Positions 46,445 through 56,038 of a stretch of DNA of 64,000 nucleotides are shown here, piece after piece. The notes beneath the pieces are model-generated. The model was not told where the DNA came from. It searched no databases and saw nothing but the letters and a program-made list of their open reading frames with translations. The position numbers and the translations under genes are program-made. Numbering within the stretch: the stretch's first letter is position 1; each line of letters starts with the position of its first letter. Source of the stretch: Planctomycetaceae bacterium (GTDB lineage Bacteria > Planctomycetota > Planctomycetia > Planctomycetales > Planctomycetaceae); the NCBI GenBank assembly GCA_024742875.1, contig JANSXP010000006.1:62001-126000 (forward strand), given 5' to 3'.

Positions 46445-46744
46445 AAACAAAGCCTTCGGAAGGGTTCCCGGGAACCTCCTGACGGGCAGGAGACGTTCCG
46501 GCGAACGGTTTGAGGAGTGAGACCAAATGACGAGGGGGGATTCCCCCTTTTTTTCCATTCCTACGATAACAACAGATTCCGAAACAGCAATCAAACCCTG
46601 CAGTTTGAGGAATTCGACCAGGTGGACACGTTGCGAACGGAGGCATTCCTGCGTAGTCTGCCCGGTCCGTCACCATAGGTGATCCCACCCCGCCGGCGTT
46701 CGCCGTTACCGCCTGTAGATACACTCATCTCCCCGAGTTGCCCC

Positions 46745-48061
46745 ATGAAAATCACTGACCTGTGCATTCTTCTGCTTGTGCCGTTTCTGTTTGCTGTCGG
46801 CTGCAGCAACTCCACCGACAGCGTCGACTCCACGGACGGCACTGACCCCGCACCGTCCGAGCCAGTCGTGACCGTTACGCCCGACACCCCTGAGGATGTC
46901 CAGGCACTGGAAGAGGCTGGGTTCCTGTTGGTCAAAGGCACAGATGGCAACGTGATGGAACTGTCCGTCAACAGTGATAGCGATATTTCAATGGCATTCG
47001 CTCACCTGAAGGGTGTGCCCAACACGACCGTCGCCAGCATTTCCGGGCCGGGCATTTCGGATGCCGGCCTTGAAAATCTCACCGCACTGCCAAACCTTAA
47101 GCGACTGGACCTCAGCGAAGCGGCCATCGGCGATGAAACACTGAAAGCCGTAGGACAGCTGGAAAAACTGGAAGTGCTGGGGCTGCGACGCACGGGCGTG
47201 ACGGACGAAGGCTTCGCGGCCATTAGCAAGCTGCCGAAGATCCGAGCCATCGATCTGCGCAACAGCAACACCACAGATGCCGGTGTGGCCCATTTTTCCG
47301 GCCTGAAGACGCTGGCCGATCTGCAGCTGGAAAAGTCAAAAGTCACCGATGACGGCGTGGCTCACCTGAAGGGCCTGTCTCTCAAATCCATCAACCTCAA
47401 TTACTGCACGTCCATTACCAACAAATCGATGGACGTGCTGGGGACGATGAAGGGTCTGGAGAGCATCCAGATGGACTATACCAAGCTGACTGACGAAGGC
47501 ATGGTGCACGTAGCAGGTCTGAGTAAATTGAAGCGGCTGCGAATCCGCGGTACGGATGTCACTGGTGAAGGATTTCAGCACATTGCCGGGCTGGCCAGCC
47601 TGCAGCGGCTGGAGTTGCGAGACACATCACTGGATGACAAAGGGCTCGAAATCATTTGCAGTCTGCCGGCGGTCAACTACCTCGACATCAGTGAATGCCG
47701 CATTGTCAGTCCGATGGGCATGAAAAACATCGGCAAACTCACTGGCCTGAAGTACCTCGGCTTCTGGGAAACCAAATTGAACGACGAAGCCTTTGCGGAA
47801 TTTGGAAACCTGGTGAACGTTGAAGAACTGAATCTCAAGGCGTGCCAGATCTTTGATGATTCGGTTCCCGTTCTGCTGAAAATGAAAGCGTTAAAGACGC
47901 TGAATCTTGCGGGTACCCAGCTATCCGATGATGGATTTTCTCAACTGGCCGAACTGCCCAGGCTGGCAAAACTGAACGTGGCCAACACGAGCATCGGATT
48001 CGACGTCATCGATACGCTGGCGGAAAAAGATGGGCTGACCGTTCTGGAAGAAGAAAATTAG
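46745..48061 (+). CDS. Leucine-rich-repeat lipoprotein
   Basis: Protein of 438 residues with a lipoprotein signal (MKITDLCILLLVPFLFAVGC, lipobox FAVGC) and an Asp/Thr/Ser-rich spacer (STDSVDSTDGTDPAPSE). The remainder is about fifteen leucine-rich repeats of 23-24 residues: ISDAGLENLTALPNLKRLDLS, GVTDEGFAAISKLPKIRAIDL, LTDEGMVHVAGLSKLKRLRI, LDDKGLEIICSLPAVNYLDI and QLSDDGFSQLAELPRLAKL. This T/SDxGL type is common in planctomycetes. It is a surface or periplasmic binding protein; the ligand is unknown. Divergent from the Gfo/Idh/MocA gene across 300 bp. Confidence 0.92.
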   Translation: MKITDLCILLLVPFLFAVGCSNSTDSVDSTDGTDPAPSEPVVTVTPDTPEDVQALEEAGFLLVKGTDGNVMELSVNSDSDISMAFAHLKGVPNTTVASISGPGISDAGLENLTALPNLKRLDLSEAAIGDETLKAVGQLEKLEVLGLRRTGVTDEGFAAISKLPKIRAIDLRNSNTTDAGVAHFSGLKTLADLQLEKSKVTDDGVAHLKGLSLKSINLNYCTSITNKSMDVLGTMKGLESIQMDYTKLTDEGMVHVAGLSKLKRLRIRGTDVTGEGFQHIAGLASLQRLELRDTSLDDKGLEIICSLPAVNYLDISECRIVSPMGMKNIGKLTGLKYLGFWETKLNDEAFAEFGNLVNVEELNLKACQIFDDSVPVLLKMKALKTLNLAGTQLSDDGFSQLAELPRLAKLNVANTSIGFDVIDTLAEKDGLTVLEEEN

Positions 48062-48279
48062 CAACAGGTCGCCCATCGACGCGGCACGCGTTCGGCACAA
48101 ACTCGCTACCCGGAGTCACCGAGTGGCCAAACTGTTGCCACGGCTGTCCCCCCTGCAACGTCTGTCACCCAGCGGACGGATCAGACCTGCCAGTCACGGT
48201 TTCCGTGATTCGGCTGCGACTCGTCCCTGCGGGCAGACTGTCTGACCACATCGCCTTTTACTGACACAAACGTACCAAG

Positions 48280-49581
48280 ATGCCCAACACCTCTTCACGG
48301 CCCAACAGCGAACGGCAGTTTCAGCGGGCACAGGGTTTGATTCCCGGCGGCGTTAACAGCCCTGCCCGCGCCTTTGGAGCGGTGGGCGGCACGCCCGTTT
48401 TCATGCAGCGAGGACAGGGAGCTTACCTGTTTGACATCGACGGGCATCAGTATGTCGATTACATCGGCTCTTGGGGCCCGCATATCCTCGGCCACCGACC
48501 CCCAGCCGTGATTGCCGCGATTGAATCAGCCCTGGCCATCGGTACCAGTTTTGGAGCACCCACCGAAGCAGAATCTCAGCTGGCGGAAGTGGTGATTGAT
48601 CTGGTCGACAGCGTCGAGAAGGTGCGGATGGTCAATTCCGGAACCGAAGCCACAATGTCTGCCATCCGCGTGGCCCGTGGCTTCACCGGCCGCGACATGC
48701 TGATCAAATTTGCCGGCTGCTACCACGGCCATGTGGACAGTCTGCTGGTCAATGCCGGCAGCGCTGCTTTGACGCTTGGTTCGCCATCCAGCCCGGGAGT
48801 GCCTGTCGGCTGCACTTCGGACACGCTGGTCCTGCCGTACAACAATCCGGAAGCCGTGCAGGCCGCATTTGCCGAGTACGCCGATCGACTGGCGGCCGTC
48901 ATTATGGAGCCGGTGTGCGGCAACATGGGCTGCGTCATTCCCACCGACGCCTTCCTGCAGACACTGCGTCAACTGTGTACAGACAATGGCACCGTGCTGA
49001 TCTTTGATGAGGTCATGACGGGATTTCGCGTGAGTTTGAACTGCGCTCAACAGCGACTGGGCGTCGCGCCCGACATGACCACACTGGGCAAGATCATCGG
49101 TGGAGGCATGCCGGTGGGCGCTTACGGAGGTCGTGCGGACATCATGGATGCCGTCTCTCCCGTGGGCAGCGTTTATCAGGCGGGCACACTGTCCGGCAAT
49201 CCCGTGGCGATGGCCAGTGGGCTTGCCACACTGACTCAACTGCGTGACTCCAATCCCTATCCCCTGCTGGAGGAACTGACGGCTCGCCTCGAAGCCGGAT
49301 TTCTCAGCGCTGCACAGCAGGCCGGCATCCCCGCACAGACCAATCGTGTGGGCAGCATGCTGACGCTGTTCTTCACCGAACAGCCCGTGACAGACCTGGC
49401 CACAGCCACCGCGTCAGACACCGAACGGTTTTCAAGGTGGTTCCACGGCATGCTCGACCGAGGGGTCTATCTTCCATGCAGCCAGTTTGAAGCGATGTTC
49501 ATTTCCGCCGCTCACACAACCGACGACATCGACCAGACGGTTGCGGCCGCTCATGAAGTGATGGGCCTGCTGGCAGAGTGA
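48280..49581 (+). CDS. hemL: Glutamate-1-semialdehyde 2,1-aminomutase
   Basis: PLP enzyme of 433 residues converting glutamate-1-semialdehyde to 5-aminolevulinate, the C5 route to haem. Signatures: LIPGGVNSPARAFGAVGGTP near the N-terminus, VDYIGSWGPHILGHRPP, RMVNSGTEATMSAIRVARGF, FAGCYHGHVDSLLVNAGS, LIFDEVMTGFRVSLNCAQQR and TTLGKIIGGGMPVGAYGGR, with the PLP lysine Lys271. Full length and intact. The gene is alone: no hemA or hemB adjoins in this window. Confidence 0.97.
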   Translation: MPNTSSRPNSERQFQRAQGLIPGGVNSPARAFGAVGGTPVFMQRGQGAYLFDIDGHQYVDYIGSWGPHILGHRPPAVIAAIESALAIGTSFGAPTEAESQLAEVVIDLVDSVEKVRMVNSGTEATMSAIRVARGFTGRDMLIKFAGCYHGHVDSLLVNAGSAALTLGSPSSPGVPVGCTSDTLVLPYNNPEAVQAAFAEYADRLAAVIMEPVCGNMGCVIPTDAFLQTLRQLCTDNGTVLIFDEVMTGFRVSLNCAQQRLGVAPDMTTLGKIIGGGMPVGAYGGRADIMDAVSPVGSVYQAGTLSGNPVAMASGLATLTQLRDSNPYPLLEELTARLEAGFLSAAQQAGIPAQTNRVGSMLTLFFTEQPVTDLATATASDTERFSRWFHGMLDRGVYLPCSQFEAMFISAAHTTDDIDQTVAAAHEVMGLLAE

Positions 49582-49900
49582 AGGGCGGCTTTCCGCCGGT
49601 TACCTCGTGCAAAATCACGGCCACCGCACCAAAGCGGGTGCCGGCTGACGTGCTGATGTCTGCAGGCTCACATCACCATTGCGCGGTAATCCGGATGTAT
49701 CGATTGCACCGATCTGTTGCCTGATGCCGAGCGGTCACGTTGTGCGTCTGCCACGCGCCGACGACACCTGCAAACCGTCGTTGAATTAATGCCGCAATGG
49801 CGGGCAGGGAGAGGTAGTTGATCACCCGCCCAAAATGCAACCTATAGTTGCCTCAGTTTCGCGGGTTGAATACGCATATCTCTAAGGCACATCGTTCGCA
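49582..49900. other. Intergenic region between hemL and the sugar transferase gene
   Basis: Non-coding 319 bases between two plus-strand genes. A short GC stem (GGCGG/CCGCC) directly after the hemL stop lacks a T tract. Probably holds the transferase promoter in its AT-richer right half (49840-49890), but I could not define -35 and -10 elements. Confidence 0.4.
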
Positions 49901-50755
49901 ATGACTACGAACCTTTTGGTGGAAGAAACCGAAGTCCAGCCTCCGCTTAAGGAAAGTCTGTCAGACATTGTCCGCGCCTATTCCGCCCCTCTGCCCAAAA
50001 CGGAGTGGCTGACGCGGCTGGACCTGCTAGCGCCCAGAGAACGCCTGACCTGCCTGCCGCTGTCCACCCGAGTGTCCAAACGTGCGGTGGACATCATTGG
50101 CGCACTGACCCTGCTGGTCCTGTGTGCGCCCGTGATGCTTTGCTCTGCCTTGCTGGTGCTGATCACGTCTCCAGGTGGAATCATCTATCGACAGACACGC
50201 GTGGGACTGAATCTGCGGAAATCACTTCAGCGTGACCGGCGTCAGGATCCTGCCAAACTACCACCCGGACTGGAAGAACGTCGAGGCACAGGCATCGATC
50301 GACGCGCACAGACCAACTACGGCCGGCCATTTACGATCTACAAGTTTCGCAGCATGCGATCGGACGCGGAAAAGGGCGGCGCGACGTTCGCGCAGAAATC
50401 TGATCCACGAGTCACCACCATTGGCCGATTTCTGCGCCGCACGCGCATCGACGAACTGCCGCAACTGTGGAACATTCTCAAAGGTGACATGTCCCTGGTG
50501 GGACCACGCCCGGAACGCCCGGATTTCATGGAAGACTTCTCTGAGAAGATCCCCAACTATCTGGATCGACTGGGACTGAAACCAGGTCTCACCGGAATTG
50601 CTCAGGTCGTCAACGGCTACGACAACGACATTAGCGGCTTCAAACGCAAAGTGCAGTACGATCTGCTGTATCTTCAGAACTGCTGCTTCACCAACGATCT
50701 GAAGATTCTGATGCGTACCGTACGAGTCGTGATCACTGGCGAAGGTGCACTTTAA
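49901..50755 (+). CDS. Polyprenyl-phosphate sugar transferase
   Basis: Bacterial sugar transferase (WcaJ/PglC-like phosphoglycosyl transferase) of 284 residues, which starts glycan assembly by moving a sugar-phosphate to undecaprenyl phosphate. After about 62 variable residues comes one membrane segment (KRAVDIIGALTLLVLCAPVMLCSALLVLI, ~66-92), GGIIYRQTRVGLN, then TIYKFRSMRSDAEKGG, TIGRFLRRTRIDELPQLWNILKGDMSLVGPRPERP and LGLKPGLTGIAQVVNGYD. The core has the catalytic Asp-Glu (DELPQ). An extra ~40-residue charged insert (KSLQRDRRQDPAKLPP...) separates RVGLN from TIYKFRSM, where most members have only a few residues. No glycosyltransferase cluster surrounds it. Confidence 0.92.
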   Translation: MTTNLLVEETEVQPPLKESLSDIVRAYSAPLPKTEWLTRLDLLAPRERLTCLPLSTRVSKRAVDIIGALTLLVLCAPVMLCSALLVLITSPGGIIYRQTRVGLNLRKSLQRDRRQDPAKLPPGLEERRGTGIDRRAQTNYGRPFTIYKFRSMRSDAEKGGATFAQKSDPRVTTIGRFLRRTRIDELPQLWNILKGDMSLVGPRPERPDFMEDFSEKIPNYLDRLGLKPGLTGIAQVVNGYDNDISGFKRKVQYDLLYLQNCCFTNDLKILMRTVRVVITGEGAL

Positions 50756-50825
50756 GCCCATCAGACGGCAGACCGTTCGATGGTCCGATACGTGACGCGC
50801 AGCCGATCTGTGATTGTGCGGAGCG

Positions 50826-51524
50826 TCAGGGACTGGCGACCGCAGCGGCCAGGGCATCATCCGCCGCATCCTTGGCGTCAATCGCCAAAACGAGGGCGGC
50901 GGCTGAAGTCCCGGCAACCAGCACTGGCAGAAAGCGAGCGCCCCAGGGCTGCACAGGTTCGCAGACAGGCTGGACGCACCCTTCAGAGCCACATGGCAGT
51001 GTGGGCGGGCATCCCGTCTCACAGCCGACTGCCGATGCCTGCGGAGAGAATCCGGGCTGACTGAATTGACTAAACTGCCCGTCGATGACTGGCTGTGTTT
51101 GGGGCGCCTGCCCAGACTGCGAGATCAAAGGCCCAGTCATTTGCTGTGAGGCGGGCCGGACACAGACACGACAGACACTTTGAGACTGCGGCGGGGCAGC
51201 ACCACTGGCCCAGATTCTCACCGGCTGTGCGTGACTGCCGACAACCACTTCATGGACCCCCGGACGCACCTGGGAGACGGCAAACTGGCCGTTCGCTCCA
51301 CTGGTGGCCACTGCGATGGTTTTCCCCTGGTATCGCACTTCAACAACCGCGCTGGCCAGCGGCTGACCTTCTGCTGACGCTACGGCACCCTGCAGCACTC
51401 CGGACTGCGTGAGCTGAACATCGGCAAAACGAAATCCGTCCTGCGCGCTGGCCTGACTGAACATCACCATGATCGCCAGAGCAGGGCGGCTCACGAGTCC
51501 CCAGTGAATTCGTTTGGCAGCCAT
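50826..51524 (-). CDS. Exported protein with carboxypeptidase-regulatory-like domain, copy 1
   Basis: Protein of 232 residues with a signal peptide (HWGLVSRPALAIMVMFSQASAQ). Residues about 33-105 form a carboxypeptidase-regulatory/Ig-like beta-sandwich: VQLTQSGVLQGAVASAEGQP, AVVEVRYQGKTIAVATSGANGQFAV, RPGVHEVVVGSHAQPVRIWASGAAPP. A Gln/Ser/Pro-rich and Cys-containing middle (CETGCPPTLPCGSEGCVQPVCEP) precedes a short hydrophobic helix (FLPVLVAGTSAAALVLAI) and an Ala/Asp-rich tail ending AVASP. It is paralogous to the next minus-strand gene, 232 bp away. Start at MAAKRIHWG. Function unknown. Confidence 0.82.
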   Translation of the reverse strand: MAAKRIHWGLVSRPALAIMVMFSQASAQDGFRFADVQLTQSGVLQGAVASAEGQPLASAVVEVRYQGKTIAVATSGANGQFAVSQVRPGVHEVVVGSHAQPVRIWASGAAPPQSQSVCRVCVRPASQQMTGPLISQSGQAPQTQPVIDGQFSQFSQPGFSPQASAVGCETGCPPTLPCGSEGCVQPVCEPVQPWGARFLPVLVAGTSAAALVLAIDAKDAADDALAAAVASP

Positions 51525-51683
51525 GTGTCTTTCCCCGGATGCAACGTCATCAATTCCACCACAATCGGTGCTATCGTTTTCTTCGACCATTCCGCGGCTC
51601 AAGGTCAATCCCGCTGCAGAAATCGCTCGAACCGCAGGTTTCTCCGCCGGTGGCAAACGAGGCTGTCGCACAGCGCAGCGCAT

Positions 51684-51712
51684 AAAAAAACCACACCGCA
51701 GGTGCGGTGTGG
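51684..51712 (-). terminator. Intrinsic terminator of carboxypeptidase-regulatory-like gene copy 2
   Basis: Perfect 10-bp stem CCACACCGCA/TGCGGTGTGG with a two-base separation, followed on the minus strand by seven T residues. It lies 44 bp after the copy-2 stop, so the two paralogous genes are probably transcribed separately. Confidence 0.9.
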
Positions 51713-51756
51713 ACTCAATTCCTGCCGGGCTGGCGTATGTCCGTCAAGCCATTGCG

Positions 51757-52299
51757 TTATGGGCTGGCAATCGCGTCCAGACGATCTTCAATGTCGTCCA
51801 GGTGCTGATCGTTGTGGATGCCGTAAACCAAAGCCCCAACGGCAGACCCCATGGTGGTCAGAGTGATCACATCCAGCAGGCCAAAACCTGACGTTGTCAC
51901 GAATTCGTCCTGACCTCGAACGATCGTCTGGTCTGCGCGAACAACCAAACCCTTCGCGGACTTCGCAGGAGCAGCGCCCTGAGACCACAGTCGCACGGGA
52001 CTGCTCACGGTGCCCACAACAACTTCATGAGCACCACTGCGGACGTTGCCAATGGCGAACTGACCTTCGGTGTTGCTGCGAGCCGCGGCAACCGTCTTAC
52101 CCTGGTACCGCAGCTGAACGACGGCGTTGGAGACGGTCGTTCCATCGGGCGTATAGACCTGACCGTAGAGAGTGCCGGTCTTCGACAGTTCGATGTCCTT
52201 GATGATTCCTTTACTGCCGGCCATGGCAGGTCCGGACAGCAGAATTCCACAGCACAATGCGACACTGAGAATCCTTGCTGACAGTGTGTGCGTTCGCAT
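51757..52299 (-). CDS. Exported protein with carboxypeptidase-regulatory-like domain, copy 2
   Basis: Protein of 180 residues with a signal peptide (LSVALCCGILLSGPAMAGS). The domain is closely similar to copy 1: IELSKTGTLYGQVYTPDGTT, AVVQLRYQGKTVAAARSNTEGQFAIG, RSGAHEVVVGTVSSPVRLWSQGAAP. A hydrophobic helix (GLLDVITLTTMGSAVGALVYGI) and the tail LDDIEDRLDAIASP end it, the last residues matching the end of copy 1. It lacks the Cys-rich middle. It has its own terminator. A cell-envelope structural or anchoring role is possible but not shown. Confidence 0.85.
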   Translation of the reverse strand: MRTHTLSARILSVALCCGILLSGPAMAGSKGIIKDIELSKTGTLYGQVYTPDGTTVSNAVVQLRYQGKTVAAARSNTEGQFAIGNVRSGAHEVVVGTVSSPVRLWSQGAAPAKSAKGLVVRADQTIVRGQDEFVTTSGFGLLDVITLTTMGSAVGALVYGIHNDQHLDDIEDRLDAIASP

Positions 52300-53137
52300 C
52301 TTTGTATTTCCTTTTGATTGTCAAATGCGCCAACCCAAGAAATGACCGCAGTCATTGCGGGACCATTCCTGCAGTGTCTTCGTCACGACCCGCAGGATCA
52401 CTAAAACGATAGCAGGGGAACTTTCCGGATTTTTCGGAATAATCGTTAGAAACTGCGTAGTCTGACACTCCGCCTGGCCGGCGACACCGCAAGCGGCAAG
52501 AGTTGCATGTGAATTGGCAGTTCCTGCCTCTTTCCTGCCCGTTCCACTCGGCAATGGCGCCTGATCGTCGGCAGGAACGTTTAGCGAACGGGCGTGCGAG
52601 TCGCTGAATGTACGTTTCTGCCGCACTCCGATGCGCTGTGGAGAGCTAACGTCTGTTCGGACACACGTTTTTCAGGCTACCCCCACTGAGGTAACTCCGC
52701 CCTTCTCAAGGGCGCAGCGTTTGCCACATGGTCCGATCGCAAAATGGTGATCGTTCGACATCCGGAAACGGAAGCGAAACGACCAGTGACCGGCACCGAT
52801 CGGTCACGCGAGGCAACCTGAGCTGAACCTCAGCTGCAATCAAACCTGGAGCCAGGGACTGTCGGTGGCATCACCACCGAGAGGGCAGACTGCCAACCAG
52901 CGCCAATAGAAAGTTACAGAGAGCGAGCCACGAAACGTCACAGAGACCATGCCAGGTGAATCGGAACGTCTCACTCCGCCGCTGCGGACAGAGATCGCCG
53001 GGCCAGACCTGTGGGCCAGTTGAGTCATCTACCGCGGACGCTTCCGCGATTGCTCGTTCGCCGGTCACCCCGGCGCAAATTTGATGCTGATGCTGTTTCA
53101 GCATGTTGTTTTCTGTAATTTCATGACAGGCTCCCTT
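52300..53137. other. Intergenic region, 838 bases
   Basis: Divergent gap between carboxypeptidase-regulatory-like copy 2 and the first DUF1559 gene. I found no credible gene. A 7-bp inverted repeat GTGACCG/CGGTCAC with an 8-base spacer at 52786-52807 is the clearest structure and could be an operator. The region should hold both promoters. Confidence 0.4.
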
Positions 53138-54181
53138 ATGAATCGTTCCCGCTCCGATCACCAGCGTTCCTTCGGAACGCATCCTGGTGGCTTTACACTG
53201 ATCGAGTTGCTGGTGGTGATTGCCATCATCGCCATCCTGATCGCACTGCTGCTGCCAGCCGTGCAGCAGGCGCGAGAAGCCGCCCGGCGCACCCAGTGCA
53301 AGAACAATCTGAAACAGATTGGACTCGCGCTGCACAATCACCACGACGTCCATCTGTGCTTTCCTCCGGCACGCGTCTCAATGGTCAATCGCCCGGCGGC
53401 TTACACGCCCGCACAGTTGTTCTCGAGCGCCCGACATGGCGACTTCCCCGGCTTCAGCGCGCACGCATTGTTGTTGCCGTTTCTGGAGCAGGGCAATCTT
53501 TATGACCAGTTGGAAGGCTGGCTGGGCCTCGACGAACTGCCCACTCCGGACACGCAGACCCCCAGCCGCTACGTCCGATGGACTGACGTGGACTGGGAAG
53601 ACGCTCAAGTCAAGCTGCCCATGTTTCTTTGCCCCTCAGACCCTCAGCAGGGTGACCGACTCCTGGCTGGACTGCATGGTTATTGCGGCGACGCGGATGA
53701 CGGTGACGGCTGCACCGGGGCAGCCGGGTTCTTCTGGGGACCGGTCGGCTTCTTCGAAGTGTCGACAGGGCTGGGACAAACCAACTATCTCCCGTCCGGA
53801 GGACCTCGAGGCGGTCATACGGCGGACTTCTCAGGTGTATTCTCGAATGGGCGCGTCACCCGATTCGGCGACATCACAGATGGAACGAGCAACACAGTGG
53901 CTTTCTGGGAAGTCACCGGACGCAAGGACTATTCCTTCACGTGGATTGATAACGGCCCCATGCAGACAGCCTTTGGCTTCTACAACGAGGCGCGACATGC
54001 CGAAAGTGAGTATTTCGATTTCGCCACTTTGAGCAGCTACCACAGTGGTGGGGGCGTCCAGTGTGTCCTGGCGGATGGTTCGGTGCGGATGATTTCTCCG
54101 AACATCGACGATGCGTGGCCTGACGGAGTTCTTCAGAACCTGAGCGCCATGAGTGACGGCAATGTGGTCGGCGAATTCTAG
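53138..54181 (+). CDS. DUF1559 prepilin-like protein, copy 1
   Basis: Protein of 347 residues with a type-IV prepilin/type-II-secretion signal: a short charged leader ending in Gly, then [20 protein letters not shown] (cleavage before Phe, Glu+5 present). The body matches DUF1559 throughout: [63 protein letters not shown] and the C-terminal [19 protein letters not shown], ending [14 protein letters not shown]. These pseudopilin-like proteins are the largest family in many planctomycetes. Start chosen at [10 protein letters not shown]. The N-terminal 54 residues after the cleavage Gly are identical to copy 2. Confidence 0.93.
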   Translation: MNRSRSDHQRSFGTHPGGFTLIELLVVIAIIAILIALLLPAVQQAREAARRTQCKNNLKQIGLALHNHHDVHLCFPPARVSMVNRPAAYTPAQLFSSARHGDFPGFSAHALLLPFLEQGNLYDQLEGWLGLDELPTPDTQTPSRYVRWTDVDWEDAQVKLPMFLCPSDPQQGDRLLAGLHGYCGDADDGDGCTGAAGFFWGPVGFFEVSTGLGQTNYLPSGGPRGGHTADFSGVFSNGRVTRFGDITDGTSNTVAFWEVTGRKDYSFTWIDNGPMQTAFGFYNEARHAESEYFDFATLSSYHSGGGVQCVLADGSVRMISPNIDDAWPDGVLQNLSAMSDGNVVGEF

Positions 54182-54922
54182 GCGATGGTGGCTGTGGTAT
54201 TTCTTCCACAGTTGATGTAGTACGAACACGCGACGGTCTGGCCCCGGTCAGACCGTTTTTTGATGCGCCAAGTTTCAACACGTGGGCTTGTGTGAAATTT
54301 ACCTGTTGGTTGATTTTGCAACACATCACTGACTGAGTGTTGCGAAGGCTCCGGGCATAACGGCGCGTCACACCGCGTGTGCCAAGTGGTGAACGATTGC
54401 GCGATTTCACGAGCGAGCTGCAGTTCGATCAGTCGAGACTATTTGTTGGGGTCAGGTTTCCCCAGCTGCGTGCGACAGGATCGGGCAAAAAAGTCCCTGA
54501 ACGTGCCTGAAAAAGACGCACATACGCAAGCTCAGTGTTGTGTTTGTACGGTGTTAAGACGGACTGCACACATGTTCCTGACGAACAACACTGTACAAAC
54601 ACTGTAAACAGGCCTCATTCGGTGGGGAAAAACACTGTTGCGAACTGTTCGGTACACCTTTTGCTTCATCCGCAGACACCCGACTGAACTACCGAGAGGC
54701 CCTTGACCTAGGGGTTTTAGTCCCCTTCGCTCGGTGCCGGGCATTATTGAACGATTGTTGAACAATCCCGGAAAAAATAAGGGTATTCCTTCAATCGCCT
54801 GTGAAGATTGGTTGAATTCCTTGTTGACTTAGTGGATCATGTGGCGTCCGGGATTTCTCATACTGTTCCTCTAATTCTGGTTTTTTTCTTTTTTCACCAC
54901 CCCTTACGGAAGGTCCTGCAAC
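54182..54922. promoter_or_regulatory. Palindrome-rich 741-bp region between the two DUF1559 genes
   Basis: No gene seen. Three palindromic structures lie within about 230 bp: an imperfect 16-bp inverted repeat GTGTTTGTACGGTGTT/AACACTGTACAAACAC (54540-54555 and 54587-54602, 15 of 16 paired), CGAACTGTTCG (54641-54651) and GATTGTT-G-AACAATC (54753-54767). The right part is AT-richer than the surroundings. A Shine-Dalgarno GGAAGG (54908-54913) precedes the GTG start of copy 2. The arrangement suggests regulator-binding sites for the downstream pseudopilin gene. Confidence 0.5.
54540..54602. repeat. 16-bp imperfect inverted repeat with 31-bp spacer
   Basis: Arms 54540-54555 and 54587-54602 pair at 15 of 16 positions (single G/A difference in the middle). 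Too widely spaced to be a terminator and lacking a T tract; more like a two-site operator or recombination-type target. Confidence 0.6.
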
Positions 54923-55942
54923 GTGAAAAAGTTCTCTGGTTTTCGCGCACCATCTGGTGCCACCAAACGCGGGTTCACGCTCATCGAGCTGCTCGTGGTC
55001 ATTGCGATCATCGCAATCCTGATTGCTCTGCTGCTGCCTGCAGTTCAGCAAGCTCGAGAAGCGGCACGTCGAACTCAGTGTAAGAACAACCTGAAGCAAA
55101 TCGGGCTGGCTCTGCACAACCACCACGACGTGTACAACCATTTTCCACCGGCGAAAATCGCCTACACGGAAAACGACGGCAGCGGCGGCATGGTTCCCTC
55201 AATGTTCAGCTCATGGGACCTGACCATCACCAACAACAACCAGGCGTTCAGTGCTCACGCCAACCTGCTGCCCTACATGGAACAGCAGAACCTGTACAAC
55301 CAGCTGAACGGCTGGCTGGGCTACCAGGCACTGGATCCAGCACTGCCTGACTTCGCGACAAAGAAGCGTCGCTGGTTTGACACTGACTGGGCGAACGCTC
55401 AGATCAAGTTCCCAATGTTCCTGTGCCCATCTGACCCCGGTCTGCACACATCTGGCCAGCTGCCAGGCCTGCACGCCTGGTGTACGAACCTGACCTGTAA
55501 CGGCGGTTCTGGCACATGGGGTACCAACTGGTGGTTCGGTAACGTTCCTGAACTGGGTCAGACCAACTACCTGCCTGCCGGTGGTCCAATCGGTGGTCAC
55601 GTAGAAAACGGTTTCGCTCGATTCAAGGGTATCTTCGGTTCTGGTATCAACACTCGATTCCGTGACATCCTCGACGGTACCAGCAACACGGTTGCTTTCT
55701 GGGAAGTCAACGGCGGCGACGCTTACGCTTACTTCTGGATCGACAACGGTGCATTCCCAACAGCCTGGGGCTTTGGTGAAGGCTTCAACAACCTGAACAG
55801 TGCTCACACAGGTGGTGTTCAGTGTCTGATGGGCGACGGCTCCGTCCGCTTCGTCTCAGAAAACATCGATGATGCGTGGATCAATGGTGTCCTGCACAGC
55901 ATCACCGGCATGGCGGAAGGCAACGTTGTAGGCGAATTCTAA
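54923..55942 (+). CDS. DUF1559 prepilin-like protein, copy 2 (probably highly expressed)
   Basis: Protein of 339 residues starting at a GTG codon ([17 protein letters not shown]) behind a GGAAGG Shine-Dalgarno nine bases upstream. The prepilin cleavage site is [11 protein letters not shown], followed by the DUF1559 body with [12 protein letters not shown]-type segments, [40 protein letters not shown] and [19 protein letters not shown], ending [10 protein letters not shown]. Codon choice in its second half (GGT, CGT/CGA, AAC, GCT-rich) differs from the GC-rich usage of neighbours, as expected of a strongly expressed gene. A strong terminator follows. It is a likely major pseudopilin-like surface or secretion component. 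Confidence 0.93.
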   Translation: MKKFSGFRAPSGATKRGFTLIELLVVIAIIAILIALLLPAVQQAREAARRTQCKNNLKQIGLALHNHHDVYNHFPPAKIAYTENDGSGGMVPSMFSSWDLTITNNNQAFSAHANLLPYMEQQNLYNQLNGWLGYQALDPALPDFATKKRRWFDTDWANAQIKFPMFLCPSDPGLHTSGQLPGLHAWCTNLTCNGGSGTWGTNWWFGNVPELGQTNYLPAGGPIGGHVENGFARFKGIFGSGINTRFRDILDGTSNTVAFWEVNGGDAYAYFWIDNGAFPTAWGFGEGFNNLNSAHTGGVQCLMGDGSVRFVSENIDDAWINGVLHSITGMAEGNVVGEF

Positions 55943-55971
55943 GCCGCAACTCGCACCGCTTGAAAATTGAC

Positions 55972-56006
55972 AGTCCCGTAGACTAATGTGGTCTACGGGA
56001 CTTTTT
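55972..56006 (+). terminator. Intrinsic terminator of DUF1559 copy 2
   Basis: Perfect 12-bp stem AGTCCCGTAGAC/GTCTACGGGACT with a 7-base loop, followed by TTTTTGTTT, 30 bp after the stop codon. Confidence 0.93.
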
Positions 56007-56038
56007 GTTTCACTCCAATTGAGAAGACAATTCTGATC

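Noticed and set aside
52321-52626. Minus-strand frame of 101 codons in the 838-bp gap
   Set aside because: No ribosome-binding site, no family pattern and composition like non-coding sequence.
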